A stretch of DNA of 64,000 bases from positions 139,155,241 through 139,219,240 of the forward strand of contig CM043945.1 of assembly GCA_014529385.2 (NCBI GenBank). Direction: 5' to 3'. How positions within the stretch are numbered: the first letter of the stretch is position 1; each line of letters begins with the position of its first letter. The translations under genes were made by a program, and so were the position numbers. A model generated the notes under the pieces. It did not search any database and was not told where the DNA came from. It worked only from the letters and a program-made list of their open reading frames with translations. Positions 37,803 through 49,900 of this stretch are shown piece after piece. This DNA is from Adiantum capillus-veneris. Taxonomy: Eukaryota > Streptophyta > Polypodiopsida > Polypodiales > Pteridaceae.

Positions 37803-38937
37803 TCTTAGGTACATAAAGTGCATCAAGAAGTGTGAAGGAACTGCCGTTAGCAGCAGTGAGCACAATCTTTCCAACTCCCTGAACTGGATAAGAGGCATTG
37901 TTGGCACAAGTGACTGAATTCCCATGAGGGACAGACTCGAGAGAGGTAAACAATTCACGATGTGAGGTAATGTGCTTTGTAGCACCATTGTCAAAATACC
38001 ACACATGTGAATCTGCACCAACTAACAAGCATGCATCATGGACAGCAGGATTGTAAGTGTACTCTGCGCTAAAAGCGCATTCTGCATCAACATCAGCAAC
38101 ACAGTCTCCTTTCATAGAAGACTCAACAATGGCTGCATTTGTAGTGGAACCAGCATTTGCAGTGGAACTAGCCTCTTTGGCCTTGAACTTAGGACACGAC
38201 TCGATCAAGTGATCATTGGCTTTACAATAATGGCAACGCATCTTCTTTTTTCCCTTATCACCAGAATTTTCAGATGAATTGCTACTAGCAGAAGCATTAG
38301 GAACAGAATTTTTGCCACTCGCAGTAGAACCATAAGAAGTGGCTGCTTTGCTGTTACCACCCTTTCTTTGAGAAGCAATAAAAGCCTGTTCAACTGTACG
38401 TTGTCTAGTCCTATTTTTTCTAGAAAGTGACTCTTGCAACAGCAATGTGCATAATGCATCAAACTTGACAACTTCTAGATTTCCTTGGGTCATAAGTCTC
38501 CAAGTACTAGCAAAAGTCTGGTAAGAATCTGGTAAGGCATCAAGAACAGCCTGCATAAGGGAACTGTCTGAAATGCTTCACCTGCAGAAATAAGTTGCTC
38601 ATTGATATCCTTGACACTAGCAAGGAAAGTGTCCATATCATCTTCCTCATACATAATCTTCAACTCCAACTCTTTACGCAGCAAAGCAATTTTAGCTTCA
38701 TTGCGGCTTGCATAAAGACCTGTTAGAATATCCCAAGCCTGTTTTGCAGATTTTGCTGGACAGATGTGAGGAACAATGGTGCGCTTCACAATGCCCTGCA
38801 TAATGTTCCAAACACCCTTTGACACAAGAACATGTTGCATCATATATGATATAAGCCCACATAGGGTAGTTGTCCCCATCCAACCTGTCCTCAGCAGCAA
38901 ACATCTTGAACACATCTGTGTTGTTGTTGTCAGCCAT
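37803..38937 (-). pseudogene. Copia gag-protease fragment
   Basis: Reading from 38937, the N-terminus (Met-Ala-Asp-Asn-Asn-Asn) and the Tyr-Pro-Met-Trp-Ala segment are typical of copia gag. The frame breaks near 38850 and again near 38560. A zinc knuckle CHYCKANDHLIESC (CX2CX4HX4C) lies at about 38204-38245. The protease block Trp-Tyr-Phe-Asp-Asn-Gly-Ala-Thr-Lys-His lies at about 37975-38005, with Asn where the family has Ser after the catalytic Asp. The sequence ends after a Leu-Tyr-Val-Pro-Lys-Thr block at the arm junction. Inactive. Confidence 0.8.
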
Positions 38938-39285
38938 GGTAAATGCTGCACCTGATGTGAAAACTACCCAAAAATAGGAGAAATGGAGCAGGAACTACCT
39001 GTGCTATATAGCACAAACATTAGAAGACTATAAGGCACCTATTATGCAGAAAACAGCACTGACAGAAATTTTGCACAAAATGACAAAATAGCGTGTGCAG
39101 TACTGCTTGTATTGGAAATGGAGGCCGAAATGAGCCCAAATCAAAATTTTGAGCAGACCGAGCTCTACGAGGACTCCCAAAATATTATTCGACCTGCGAA
39201 CGCTTGCCAAAGCTCACTGAAATCGGAGAAAGTGAGCAGGCGTGTGCTGGAGCAGCTGGCGACTAAGCCCAGAAGGACATGACCT

Positions 39286-39297
39286 GCTCTGATTCCA
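39286..39297 (-). other. Primer-binding site of copia relic 1
   Basis: On the minus strand TGGAATCAGAGC, one mismatch from the plant initiator-tRNA-Met site TGGTATCAGAGC, two bases inside the LTR end. This fixes the orientation and the LTR boundary. Confidence 0.75.
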
Positions 39298-39299
39298 AT

Positions 39300-39508
39300 T
39301 GTTGGAATTAGGGTTGCAGAGAAACACACACATCTTGGAGAAGACGAAGGAAGCTCAAGTCACACAATAGAGAGTGTGTTACTTAGTGTGCAATGGAAAG
39401 ATGGGCGTATATACAATGCACAGGGAAAAAAACCTCCTAAAGAGGGAAAAAATGCCCTTGCTGTCCTAGTGTGTTCACACACATCACTACCACATGTATA
39501 TGGTAACA
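39300..39508 (-). repeat. 5' LTR of copia relic 1
   Basis: About 209 bp. In element orientation it starts TGTTACCATAT and ends CCCTAATTCCAACA, giving TGTT...AACA termini. It matches the 3' LTR of copia relic 2 in blocks: TTACCATAT, GTGGTAGTGATGTGTGT, GTGCATTGTATATACGCC, ATGTGTGTTTC. The outer (39508) boundary is inferred from where similarity to relic 2 ends. Confidence 0.65.
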
Positions 39509-42185
39509 ACAACGGCAACATCTGGAGCTCAAGCAGCGGAAATACCTAAAGCTCAAGCAACGGCTACACCTGAAGCTCAAGAAACCACTACTATGCTGTG
39601 AAAATTTCCCCTGTGGGCCAAACAAAGGGTGATCAAAGTAATACTAGGTGATCTTGTTTTAATAGTGAGGCGGTCGGGGGCAGGCAACAAGAGAGGCAAC
39701 CTCTAAAAACCCCTCAAGGCTCCCGTTCTGCTCAATTGGGGTTGGGGCAACCACAAGCACAACAAAACAACAAACCCACAGCCAAAACCCAACTTCACAA
39801 GGGGCACCACCTAGTTTAAAAGCGAATTAGGACGCAAAAAAAGGAGAATTGTTAGAGCAACCCAAAATCAAGTAAGGACTTTACACTAACCCTAACACCA
39901 ATGGAACACTCTCACGCACTAAAACACAAGAGAGAGAGAGAGAGAAAGATGGTGTACAACTTAGCTTCAACCTTATGATTTGCACAAGAAGGCACCTAGA
40001 GCTTGCGGATTCAAGTGACAAGATTTGGTTATAGCATCACTAGCACATTGTCTTAGGGTTATGGGAGCCCTCTCACCATCCACGTTTTACAATGGTTGCC
40101 AACCAACAATAGCCAATGAATCACAAAGACAAGCAACAAAACAACAACCTTCAATGAAACAAGTCACCTTATGAAGCTAAATGAGTTTGTCAAGCCAAAT
40201 TCGAGGAGAAGTGTGAGCCTTTGGACATGAAATTGCACCCAAAACTACCAATTCATTGATGTTGGGGTAGATACAACAATGGTAGAAAGAATATATTCTG
40301 CTCTCACTCACTCAACTAGCTCAAGCTTTTGTATGCATCAAAGTGATGGTGTATAGAAAGATTTCTCTCTCCTTACAACCAAGATAGAACTAGCTCAAGC
40401 TTTTCTATGCATCAAAGTGATGGTGTATAGAAAGATTTCTCTCTCCTTACAACCAAGATTTCTCTCTCCTTACAACCTTTCGCTCAATCTAGTGTGCAAT
40501 GGTGTAGAGATGCCTTTTACAAGGAGAGATGGGTTCTATTTATAGGTTTTTTGAAGCTTTGATTAGGATTAGTTCTAATCAATTTTATTGACAAAACAAG
40601 AGATTAGGAAATATTTGGATTTTTTTCAAAATGGGAGTGGGTCTTCCTTATCCCTTAAACCACATGGATTGGGGCTCAAGGGGTAGAATTATTGAGAGTG
40701 AGATGAGTAACTTGGAGGTGCCTACTCTAGTAGATAGTAGAGGGTGCAATTTACAAGAAAGCTAGTTGTTAGTGATCACTAGAAAATGTTAGTGGCATAT
40801 TTACAAAATTGATGATGACTTGATTGTCGAGGAACCAAGGGTGAATGAGGTGGATGAGCTCTTGAGATTGATGAAACCTCTAAGAATTATGGACTCACCC
40901 TTATGAAAATGACCGCCGGTTCTTCTTCTTCTACTACTTCTGCTTCTTGCATCGCCTTCACGGTTGATCTCCACGATGAAGATGAGGATTATTGATGAAA
41001 AACCTATGATTTGCAGAGGTTATGCAAGGATAAAGTGCTAAAAATTCATGCCTTTTAGAGGAGTAACATGAAATTGTAATTTGGGGGTAGTAGAGAGCGG
41101 TATGAGAGCATATGTGTATGTAGAAGGCTATGGTGGTAAGAGGGGAAGGAGAGATGGTGAAGAAGGTGAGAGGGCATGGAAATCTGTACATTTGAAAGGA
41201 TGATGGAGAGGGATGAGTGTGTATGTGGGTGGGAGTGTGAAAATGTGAGAGAAGAGTGAGAGGATCCTTGTGTGCATAGAGTGGGCAGACTGGGTCGCAC
41301 CAAACAATTCACCAAAATTCGTGCTTGCTGAAATATTTATGTAAAATAATTCAGCTCACGAGATTCATTTTGTATGCTGACAAATTATGTTGATTCGGAT
41401 GATAGAAGGGTGCCAAAATTTGCCCAAAACTCTGTGTATTGTGGGACTGCAAAGGTGCTTATGTGGGACCCTTTCTGGTTGAATTCTCCTTATACATCCA
41501 AAGGTGAGACCCCATGAGCCATGCCATGACGTAAGGAATCCAAGTGGCCCTTGCCACATGCATGGATGATAAATTTTGAAGAATAAAAAACAATTGCACA
41601 TGATAGACCTAGTGCTTGGAGTTTTCGTAGCCCTTGTCTTTATGAGCACATGGTGTATGGAAAAAAATATATGCAGGACCCATGAAGGAATATCATGATA
41701 GGAGTACTTTATTTTGTTTTTGGGTGAAAGAGGAAAATATTCAAGAGAGAAAATATCTACTGAAAGTGAGTGACAGTGTAGAAACAAATTTTGACTTCCA
41801 CGAAGGTGTGGGATGAAATGCATGGGTTTATTTTGTAAAAATAAATATTATGGGGTATGTACACAGTAACATAGAAATATTTCATGCCGTGAAAGGATGC
41901 AAAGAGATTTAGAGAAAATGCACACTTAGGAATATATATTTATATAAATACAAAAAATTTTGAAAAAAAAAACCTTTATACTTAGGTCCTTTATTTGATA
42001 GAAAATATTTACATGTAAAGAGGACTGTAATATTATAATTTTTTATTTTTTTTTCCTAGCCCAATGACTCGCCCAATGATTTGATAAAAACCCTAAATGC
42101 ACGCACACTATTTACAATGAAAAAGCGAGCCTAGTCATTGTGCTAGGGTGTTTCTTTGGGGTGAAGTGTCTTCTTAAAACATTTT
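39509..42185. other. Spacer interval without recognised genes
   Basis: AT-rich and unlike the satellites; I saw no core motif here. Contents: three loose copies of an AGCTCAAG(C/A)A phrase at 39528-39590; an AGAGAG run at 39931-39945; a 74-bp tandem duplication at 40314-40477; and a long minus-strand open frame at 41365-41823 without recognisable domains. Sequence around 39665-40000 resembles old LTR-like DNA, but I could not find paired ends. Confidence 0.4.
40314..40477 (+). repeat. 74-bp tandem duplication
   Basis: AACTAGCTCAAGCTTTT starts at 40314 and again at 40388 (second copy with CTTTTCT for CTTTTGT), each running to CTCTCTCCTTACAACCAAGAT. A third partial copy, TTCTCTCTCCTTACAACC, follows at 40460-40477. 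This is a simple local duplication. Confidence 0.8.
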
Positions 42186-42197
42186 ATGATCAGAGCC
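42186..42197 (+). other. Possible retroelement primer-binding site
   Basis: ATGATCAGAGCC resembles TGGTATCAGAGCC (initiator tRNA-Met) and is preceded four bases upstream by AAACA, an LTR-like end. It could belong to a remnant of another element upstream of copia relic 2. No matching LTR was found, so support is weak. Confidence 0.25.
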
Positions 42198-42484
42198 GAA
42201 AAAACGTCTATCAATAGCACGACATGCCAAGAAGAGGACAAGAATGAGAGAGAGAGAAAATAAAGAGGTAGCTGATAGAGAAGGACAAAGATTGCATTAA
42301 GAACAAAGAAGTCACAAAGATAAAGAAAAATGGAAGAGAGCAGAAAAGTTCAAATGTAAATTCCAATGAGGGAAATGTATAGCCTATGGGAGTTTTTGAA
42401 GACGTGAAAGATTAGCCAATTTATGATGTAGATGTACATGATGTAATTGATGAGGAAAGGGATGAGAATGAGTAGGCTAGAGGT

Positions 42485-43976
42485 ATGCCGACATGGCTAA
42501 TGCATAATTCAAAAAAATGGATGGCTGCCATGCAATCAAAATATGATGCACTTATAGAAAATCACACATGGACTTTATGTTATATGCCTCCTTGCAAAAA
42601 GGCCATTGGGACAAAGTGGGACTACAAGTTGAAACGCAAGCTAGATGATGAGATTGATCGCTATAAGGCTCGACTTGTCACAAAAGGCTATTCACATCAG
42701 AAAGGAATAGATTATGAAGAAACTTTTGCTCGCACTTGTCGTATGACTATTGTGCATTTTCTATGTGCATTGGGATCTCATTTTGATTGGGATGTACATC
42801 AATTAGACATTGTTCTTGCTTTATTGAATGGTGACATATTTGAGGAAGTATATCAAATACAGCCTTGCGATTTTGTCAAGAAAGGACAAGAGGAAAATTT
42901 TTATGGGTTGAAGCAAACTCCTTATGCTTGGTATGAGAAAGTTGAGACTCACTTGGTCAAACGAGACTTTCGTAATCGTCCAACAAAAAGTACTTTGTAT
43001 GTAAAGTGTGAGGACGATGTACTTCTCATCCTTGTTCTATATGTGGATGATTGGTTTATCACAGGTCCGAATGAGGCACATATTGATGAATTCAAGGTTG
43101 ATTTGAATGCTACTTTTAAAGTGAAATAGCTGTTGCGTCATTATTTGGGCATACAATTTAAGCAGTGTGATGGTGGTATTGCCTTGTGTTAGACAAGCTA
43201 CGTAGAGACTTTGCTATGTAGGCTTGGACTTGAGGATTGAAAACCTATTTCCACTTCCATGGAAATAGGTTTGAATGGAGTATTCATGATGTTGGTGATC
43301 CTCCTGATGTCACTCTTACCCAAACTACTGGTGCATGCCTTATTTATGTATGTAACACAAGGCAAAATACTCAGGCTGCAATCTCAAAGGTCACCAAACT
43401 TATGCATAGCCTAGGGTCTAAGCATTGGTTGGTTTTCAACTGGATAGTTTTCTACTTGAGTGGCACTTTATATCTTGGATTGTTTTATCCCAAGGGGGGA
43501 TCATTGCTACCAGATTTACATGCTTTTTCAGACTCAAAGTGGGCCGGTAGCTTTGGCACATGTGTGTCCACAAATGGTGTTTGTTTCATGCTTGGAAATT
43601 CATGTGTATCATGGTGGAGCAAGAAGAAACCTATTATGGACACTTCTAATTGTGAGGCTAAGTACAAGGCAGTATTTACGGCTACAATTGATTGTGTATG
43701 GCTCAAAGGCCTTATTACTGATTTGGGTGTTGGACAAAACACTCCCAACATCATCTACACTAAGAGTCATAGCACATTGGTAGTTGCAAGGAGCCTAGTT
43801 TTTCATGCTTGCACAAAACACATTAAGGTGCATTACCACTATGTCAGGGAGAGACTTTTAGTGGCAGCTTGGCTTATGTGCCAACACATGACAACCTTGC
43901 AGATCATTTCACAAAGGCATTGTCTTGTGAGAAGTTCAAAGAATTTTTCAAAGCTTTGGACCTATCCCTTTTGTGG
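42485..43976 (+). pseudogene. Copia reverse transcriptase-RNase H fragment
   Basis: The first open part (42485-43129) has the copia reverse-transcriptase blocks: Trp-Thr-Leu, Lys-Lys-Ala-Ile-Gly-Thr-Lys-Trp, Ala-Arg-Leu-Val-Thr-Lys-Gly-Tyr, Tyr-Gly-Leu-Lys-Gln and the catalytic YVDD at 43039-43050. Stops occur at 43127, near 43188 and near 43220. RNase H follows from 43237 with Asp-Ser-Lys-Trp-Ala-Gly-Ser, Trp-Trp-Ser-Lys-Lys-Lys-Pro and a Cys-Glu-Ala-Lys-Tyr block. It shifts frame near 43860 and ends with Ala-Asp-His-Phe-Thr-Lys-Ala-Leu, the usual copia C-terminus. Inactive. Confidence 0.85.
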
Positions 43977-44048
43977 ATTGATCACGTCATTAGGGCATGG
44001 CACTTCCCTATACTTTATGTGCCAGTTCTCACTCACCACATCACTCCT

Positions 44049-44058
44049 AGGGGGGATT
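44049..44058 (+). other. Polypurine tract of copia relic 2
   Basis: AGGGGGGATT lies directly before the LTR start. This is the second-strand primer position in this element type. Confidence 0.6.
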
Positions 44059-44222
44059 TCTTACCATATCAATGTGGTAGTGATGTGTGTACACTCAGGG
44101 CCACCAGGGCATTTTTACCCTCTCTAGGAGGATTTTTCCCCTGTGCATTGTATATACGCCGCCATGATATTACTTCCTGTTCTCCAAGCTATGTGTGTTT
44201 CCCCGCAACCCTAATTCCAACA
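44059..44222 (+). repeat. 3' LTR of copia relic 2
   Basis: About 164 bp, from TCTTACCATAT (first G changed to C) to CCCTAATTCCAACA. It is shorter than the relic 1 LTR because of an internal deletion between TATATACGCC and TTCTCCAAG. Confidence 0.65.
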
Positions 44223-46240
44223 AAAAAGAGATCCCACTTTGGGTTTTGGATTGGTACAACCGTAAATCTTGAGGGGCTAATTCTAAAAACTTTAAACATG
44301 TAGGTTGACTAAGAATGGCTACAGTAGAACAATCTAGAGTACTTAAAATTCATGAGATATTAGCGGCCAATAAGCTAAACTCCTTACATGTCCTTTACAT
44401 CTGTAAATTAGTGCAAAAATATGTAGAGATGTTACCTAATGATGCATCAATGTTTGAGAAAATTGAAAATGTCAATATTAGTATCCATGTAGGTGTTCTA
44501 GTCAATGGTATTTCTGTAGTGGCAGAGATATGTAGGTTTGTGTGTGTTGTTAGATGCTGTAAGAAGCAATGCACTAATGTGAAAATTCCCTTATATCAGT
44601 GACGTGTGTGTGTGTGTGTTGGATACATAATTTTTTTCATAGAGGCATACAATTGAAGAAAATCCTAGAGGGAGTGTGAGTAACAAAAATACCATGAATC
44701 TTGTCGGGAAAAAAACTGCTAGTATGTATATATCTTGAGAGCATGAGAGATTACCCCAATTTAAGGTAAGTAGGTGTGTAGGTGTGGCATGCTCCCTAGG
44801 CACCTTTGTTCATTTACATTCAACATGTAGGAGAGGCAGATCCACAACTACCAAGACTCATCATGTGGAACCACCAAAATCTACGAGGCAAAAGGTCATC
44901 ACCCAATTTGCCTAGTGCCACAATCATCATACACATACCCCCACATAACTCTATCAAACTCGGGTTGCACGCTGCATCATCATCCACAGTTGTGCTATTT
45001 TCCTTTGTGCTACCTTATCAACAACTCACCCCCATGATTCTGTTGATCTATAGAGCACGACCATTGTCAGCATCACCATCTTCATGCCAACTTTCTCATT
45101 CTATGTTGCTCACCTTTCTTAGCCTTATAATTGACAGCATTGCTAGTGCATCACAATTCTAAATCCTTTGAAGCTCGCACACTCCACACTTGGCCAATGC
45201 TTATAAAAGCTACTCTCATGCCCTGCTTTGCTTGCATCAAAGCTTCAAAAAAACTTTCATAAGCCATAATTAGCCCACGCTGGCACAACTTCACCTCATC
45301 CTACACAAGTCCATTACACTAAGCATCACAGTTGTGCGCATCCAACGCTCAGGGGAGTCACTCCAAAGAAAACTGCATATCATGTGGATTCAATAGTGGG
45401 GATTATTGTATTCTATATTTCACAAATTTTCACATTGAGAAAAGTGTTAAAAAAGAAATTAGAAGAAAAATTTATAGATTTAATAGGAAAAGTATCCCTT
45501 TTATTAGTAAAAATTTCACAGCTAAGGGGTCTTTTAAATAGTCCTTGAACGTACATGATATATAGGTTTTACATATAGTGACCTTCCAAGGACCAACTAC
45601 CACCATCTACTTGCCAAGCCTCTGCTCGACTGCTCGTGCTTGTGTGGACCTCGCAGAGAATGGGGTCAAGAAGGGCCTCTTTTTTTGGAAGTTTAAGGGA
45701 GTCAAATCTCTAGTATTAAGAAAGCAATCAAAGGATAGCTTCTTAATTCAAACAAGAAAAATGGCTAGTTTATTTCAATTCAAATTTCCCCCCCAAAATG
45801 AAATTTAAAATCTAGCGAGCAAAACCATATCATGTAGCAAATCTATGGAAAGAGCTCTACAAGAAGATTACGGATCTATTATCTCCACTCAATCGAAGAT
45901 CATACATGGGATTTATGGAAGTCCAAAATTCATAAAGTTACGCACCCCCCTTTTTGGGGGGAAAAGTGCATCGTTTGACCACTCTTACGCACCCACCATT
46001 CTTGCACACATGGTGTGCATCTATCTATCAAGATGGTAATCACCTCCATTATCTCATGGCAATTAAAGAGGCCCTCCTAGAACCCATCCTCTTCCTAATG
46101 CACCTTGCTTGTAGACCTCACTTCACCAACCTATTGTTGCACCCAGTGCTCACCCTACCAATTGGTTGTATTCACACCATTTGCAGTGTTCACACTAGAG
46201 CTTCTTTCCATTCAAGCTTGTGTTTCCATAGGAGAAATCT
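44223..46240. other. Spacer interval without recognised genes
   Basis: No gene was recognised. A 95-codon frame at 44315-44602 begins with Met-Ala-Thr-Val-Glu and has a fairly normal composition, but I know no relatives. A (TG)9 microsatellite lies at about 44605-44622. The palindrome axis (45,198) falls here, but there is no local dyad at that point. No core motif was seen. Confidence 0.4.
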
Positions 46241-46531
46241 TCAAGAGGCCTTTTTCCATTGAACTCTTCCCAAGAGACAAGCAATGTCGTTGCTATCCTC
46301 AGTGACATTACGAAATGGTAGTAGTTCATTGGTCATTGGATCACCATGGTAAATGTGCCCATCAACCCATCAGTTGATTACCTTGCACCCAATGCTTTGT
46401 AATCCATCTGCAGCATTGGGATTCCATTTGCCAAGTCGCACAATAGCGTACTCCTACGCCAAATCAATGTTTAATCGATATCGTTTTGGCCTATTAGTAA
46501 TGTCTTGCATTGGAGGTTGATTGAATGACAT
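46241..46531 (-). pseudogene. Unrecognised decayed coding stretch
   Basis: On the minus strand an ATG at 46531 opens a 96-codon stretch with ordinary protein composition (Met-Ser-Phe-Asn-Gln-Pro-Pro at the start; Val-Arg-Leu-Gly-Lys-Trp-Asn-Pro-Asn in the middle). It is broken only by two stops, TAG after codon 25 and TGA after codon 54, before ending in TGA at 46241. Both inner stops could come from single transitions in a Gln or Trp codon. I do not recognise the family. On its coding strand, an upstream leader is interrupted by copia element 3, and beyond that lies a long CT run, as in many plant 5' leaders. It may be the 5' end of a former gene. Confidence 0.35.
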
Positions 46532-46615
46532 GTTTGTTAGCTAATCAAGAAATTAGAGAGAGAATGTGTAATGGTGAGTGTTGTAAGAAGGGAAAGCTAG
46601 CCATGGAGGAAAAAA

Positions 46616-46937
46616 TGTAAAGAATGAGGATGCAAGAGAGCTACACAAGACAAGCACAAAGCACACAGAGATGGAAAGCTTCTTCTTCTTTTTCACAGAA
46701 AAGAGAGTACACAATGACTAAGTGCTAAAGCTGAAAAGTAGCACATATGTACATGCGGTCACTAAGTGTGAACTCACTAGAAGCGTACTAGGCTGGCACT
46801 ATAAGTGTAGTCCAGCTGTAGAATCACTGGCAGAGATCCTCCGTGTCGGTCACCTAACGCACCAGTGAGTAAATGCCATAAGCGGCTAAGACCCGTAGTG
46901 GATGCCAGCTCAAGGTGTAGAGCTCGACATCTCAACA
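46616..46937 (-). repeat. 3' LTR of copia element 3
   Basis: 322 bp with TG...CA ends (plus strand TGTAAAGAATG...CATCTCAACA). It differs from the other LTR at 13 sites, ten of them transitions. Upstream in element sense is the polypurine tract. Confidence 0.95.
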
Positions 46938-46947
46938 CTCCCCCTCG
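46938..46947 (-). other. Polypurine tract of copia element 3
   Basis: On the minus strand GAGGGGGAG lies directly before the LTR TGTTGAG start. Confidence 0.8.
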
Positions 46948-46987
46948 AGCTCTGCATGTCGCAGAGTCCAAGCATAGTCCGGAAACG

Positions 46988-49900
46988 TCAAAGCTTCTCA
47001 GCTCCGAGGGCCTTGGTAAAGATATCCGCTATCTGCTCCTCTGTGCTGACGTAGACCAAGTCGATGTCGCCCGCCAACACTCGCTCTCGAACGTAGTGGT
47101 AATGGACCTCTATGTGTTTGGTCCTGGCATGGAACACTGGGTTCCTAGCCAACTGCATGCTGCTGAGGTTGTCACAATGGATGAAAATCTTCTGGTCCAC
47201 CTGCACTCCCAAGTCCTCAAGTAATGTGCGTAGCCAAGCTACCTCGCATGCCGCAACTGCTGCACCTCTGTACTCGGCCTCTGTGCTTGATAAAGCAACC
47301 GTAGGCTGCTTTTTGCTGCTCCAAGTAACAGCAGCACTCCCAAAAGAGAACATGAATCCACTCGTAGATCTCCTATGCTACCTGCCCAATCTGCATCTGT
47401 ATACCCATACAATGCTAATGGTGCATCTGCTGCATAGAACAATGCGTAGTCAAGAGTACCTTGCACATACCTAAGTGTGCGTTGTAATCCATCCAAATGT
47501 GGCTTCCTCGGAAGCTGCATGAACTGACTCTCCAAGCCTACTGTGTAGCTCAAGTCTGGCCTCGTGATAGTCAAGTAGATTAGACTACCCACAATCTTCC
47601 TGTACATGTTGACATCCTCAACAACATCACCCTTCTCTACACTCAGCTTTGCATTCACATCCAAGGGAATAGAAATTGGCTTACAATCAGCCATACCATA
47701 CTTTGACAACATGTCCAAAGCATACTGTCTCTGTGATAGCCATACACCCTCTGGAGCCTTGATCACCTCAATGCCAAGAAAGTAGCGCAACTCGCCTAAA
47801 TCTTTCATTTCAAACTCCTATTTGAGAAGACCCTTCACATGGTCAATCTCCATAGCATTGTCACCAACAATAATAAGGTCATCTACATATATGGTAATGA
47901 CCACAATCCCCACATCACTCTCACGTACATAGAGTGAATGAGCATGAGCTCTCCAAAAACCAATACTGACAAGATACTTGGCAATCCTGTCATACTATGC
48001 TCTAGAGCCCTGCTTCAAACCATACAAAGCTTTGAGAAGTCTGCATACATCATCTGGGTAACCTGGATCAACATAACCAGGTGGCTGATCCATATACACT
48101 TCCTCTTGTAAATCACCATTCAAGAAGGCATTCTTTACATCCATTTGATGCATAATCCATCCTCTAGATGCAGCCACTGCTATGACAGCTCTCACAGTCG
48201 TCATCTTTGCCACTGGAGCAAAGGTCTCCTCATAGTCTATGCCATACGTCTCTGCATAACCCTTTGCGACCAGCCTTGCCTTGTGATGCTCAATGTTACC
48301 ATCATCCTTATGCTTGGTTTTATACACCCATTTATAGCCAATAGCTTTCTTGCCACTTGGCAATGGCACCAACTCCCATGTGTCGTTTGCTTTCAATGCA
48401 GCCATCTCTTCATTCATTGCATCATCCCAATGCACATTTCCAACTGCATCCTCAAAACATGTGGGCTCCACATCCTGTATCACCTTAGCCATGTAGGCTT
48501 GGTGATGCGCTAGATACCCATCATAAGTCAATTTCTGAACTGGATTTTCGACTCTATTAGATCTGCGCGGTCCTGGGTCACTCCTTTGCCCTCTAGAATC
48601 TTCTTGTACTTTCCTTACACCAGGTGTTCTGACAGCCGGAATTCCAAATTCCTCATCAAGACTTTTTTCAGAACCATTTGAATCCATGTCTACATGTGAA
48701 AAACCTGATGATGCATCAGCCATAAAGGGAGGTTCATCAACCTTTTCCTTTCCTTTTCGTGATACATTCCATGTACCTGTTGGTGGAGTAACCTGCGTAC
48801 GTAGTCTACCATTCCATGGTTTCTCAACAGAGCCACGAGAAGAGGACTCTTGTGCTCCACTCAAAACCTGTGACTGTGGCCTCACATTTTGTACAACCAC
48901 ATAATCTTTTACATCAGCCCCAATAGTGCCATGTGCAGTACTGTACCAGCTGCTCATCTCATCAAAGACTACATCTCTGCTCACTCGTAATTCTCGTGTA
49001 GTAGGATTGTAGCACCTGTACCCCTTTTGTTCAAGGGAATATCCCACAAGAATACATTTCTCTGCTTTAGGATCCAATTTCCTACGCAACTCATCTGGTA
49101 CATGCACGTAAGCTATGCATCCAAACACTTTCAAGTGTGCCAAATCAGGCTTTGTACCTGTAAACTTTTCCTCAGGTGTTACATCATGCACCGCAGCTGT
49201 AGGTGTCCTGTTCATAATGTACACAGGTGTATTTACGGCTTCAGCCCAAAAATGATGAGGCATGTTCTTCTCATTCATCAATGCACGTGAAACCTCTGCA
49301 ATGTGCTTGTTTTTCCTTTCTGCGACCCCATTCTGTTGTGGAGTATATCTGCATGTAAACTGCCTGCGTATACCATGCATTCACAAAAAATCTCAAAAAT
49401 CATTGGAGAAGTACTCTCCCCCTCCATCTGGCCTCAATGTTTTGATTTGCATATCTGTCTCCTTCTCAATCATGACTTTGAAGTCTTGAAAGTGACCAAA
49501 CACTTCACTTTTGTTACGCATGAAGTAGACCCATACTTTCCTTGTATGGTCATCAATGAAAGAGACATAATGCCTGCAACCATGTATACTTGCAGTATCG
49601 GTTGGACCCCAAACATCTGTGTGCACCACTTCAAGTGGCTTTTTACATACATTGCGCTCATGTGGAAATGAGCCCTTTGACTGTTTTCCAAACTGGCATG
49701 CTACACACACTTTATGCATACTATCCACCTTGAATTTGGGCAAACCTTTTACAATCTGTTTTGATTGCATGCTGTGAAATCTCTGCTCATTGACATGGCC
49801 AATGCGTTTGTGCCAAATGTCAACATCAGCTACAACACCTGTGCCCTGTGCAAATAATGCAGCTTTTACCTCAGGCATGTCTACATTCAGCGTAAACATA

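Larger units (their letters stand above)
37803..39508 (-). mobile_element. Copia relic 1: 5' LTR, gag, start of protease
   Basis: This is the 5' half of a Ty1/copia element on the minus strand. It reads from the LTR (39508-39300) through the primer site and leader to gag (from 38937) and the beginning of protease, where it is cut exactly at the palindrome boundary (37802/37803). No integrase, reverse transcriptase or 3' LTR follows. Its LTR is of the same family as that of copia relic 2, but the two LTRs differ by many changes and a deletion, so they are separate insertions. Confidence 0.85.
42400..44222 (+). mobile_element. Copia relic 2: reverse transcriptase, RNase H, 3' LTR
   Basis: This is the 3' half of a copia element on the + strand: degenerate linker (about 42400-42484), reverse transcriptase, RNase H, polypurine tract and 3' LTR. 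Gag, protease, integrase and the 5' LTR are not present in the expected place. It belongs to the same LTR family as relic 1 but lies in opposite orientation, 2.9 kb away. Confidence 0.85.

Noticed and set aside
37803-44222. Copia relics 1 and 2 as two halves of one element split by inversion
   Set aside because: They share an LTR family, but the LTRs differ by many substitutions and an internal deletion, more than expected for two ends of one element. Separate insertions are simpler.
44315-44602. 95-codon frame in the spacer
   Set aside because: Composition is acceptable, but no relatives, promoter or splice context could be recognised, so it is mentioned only within the interval.
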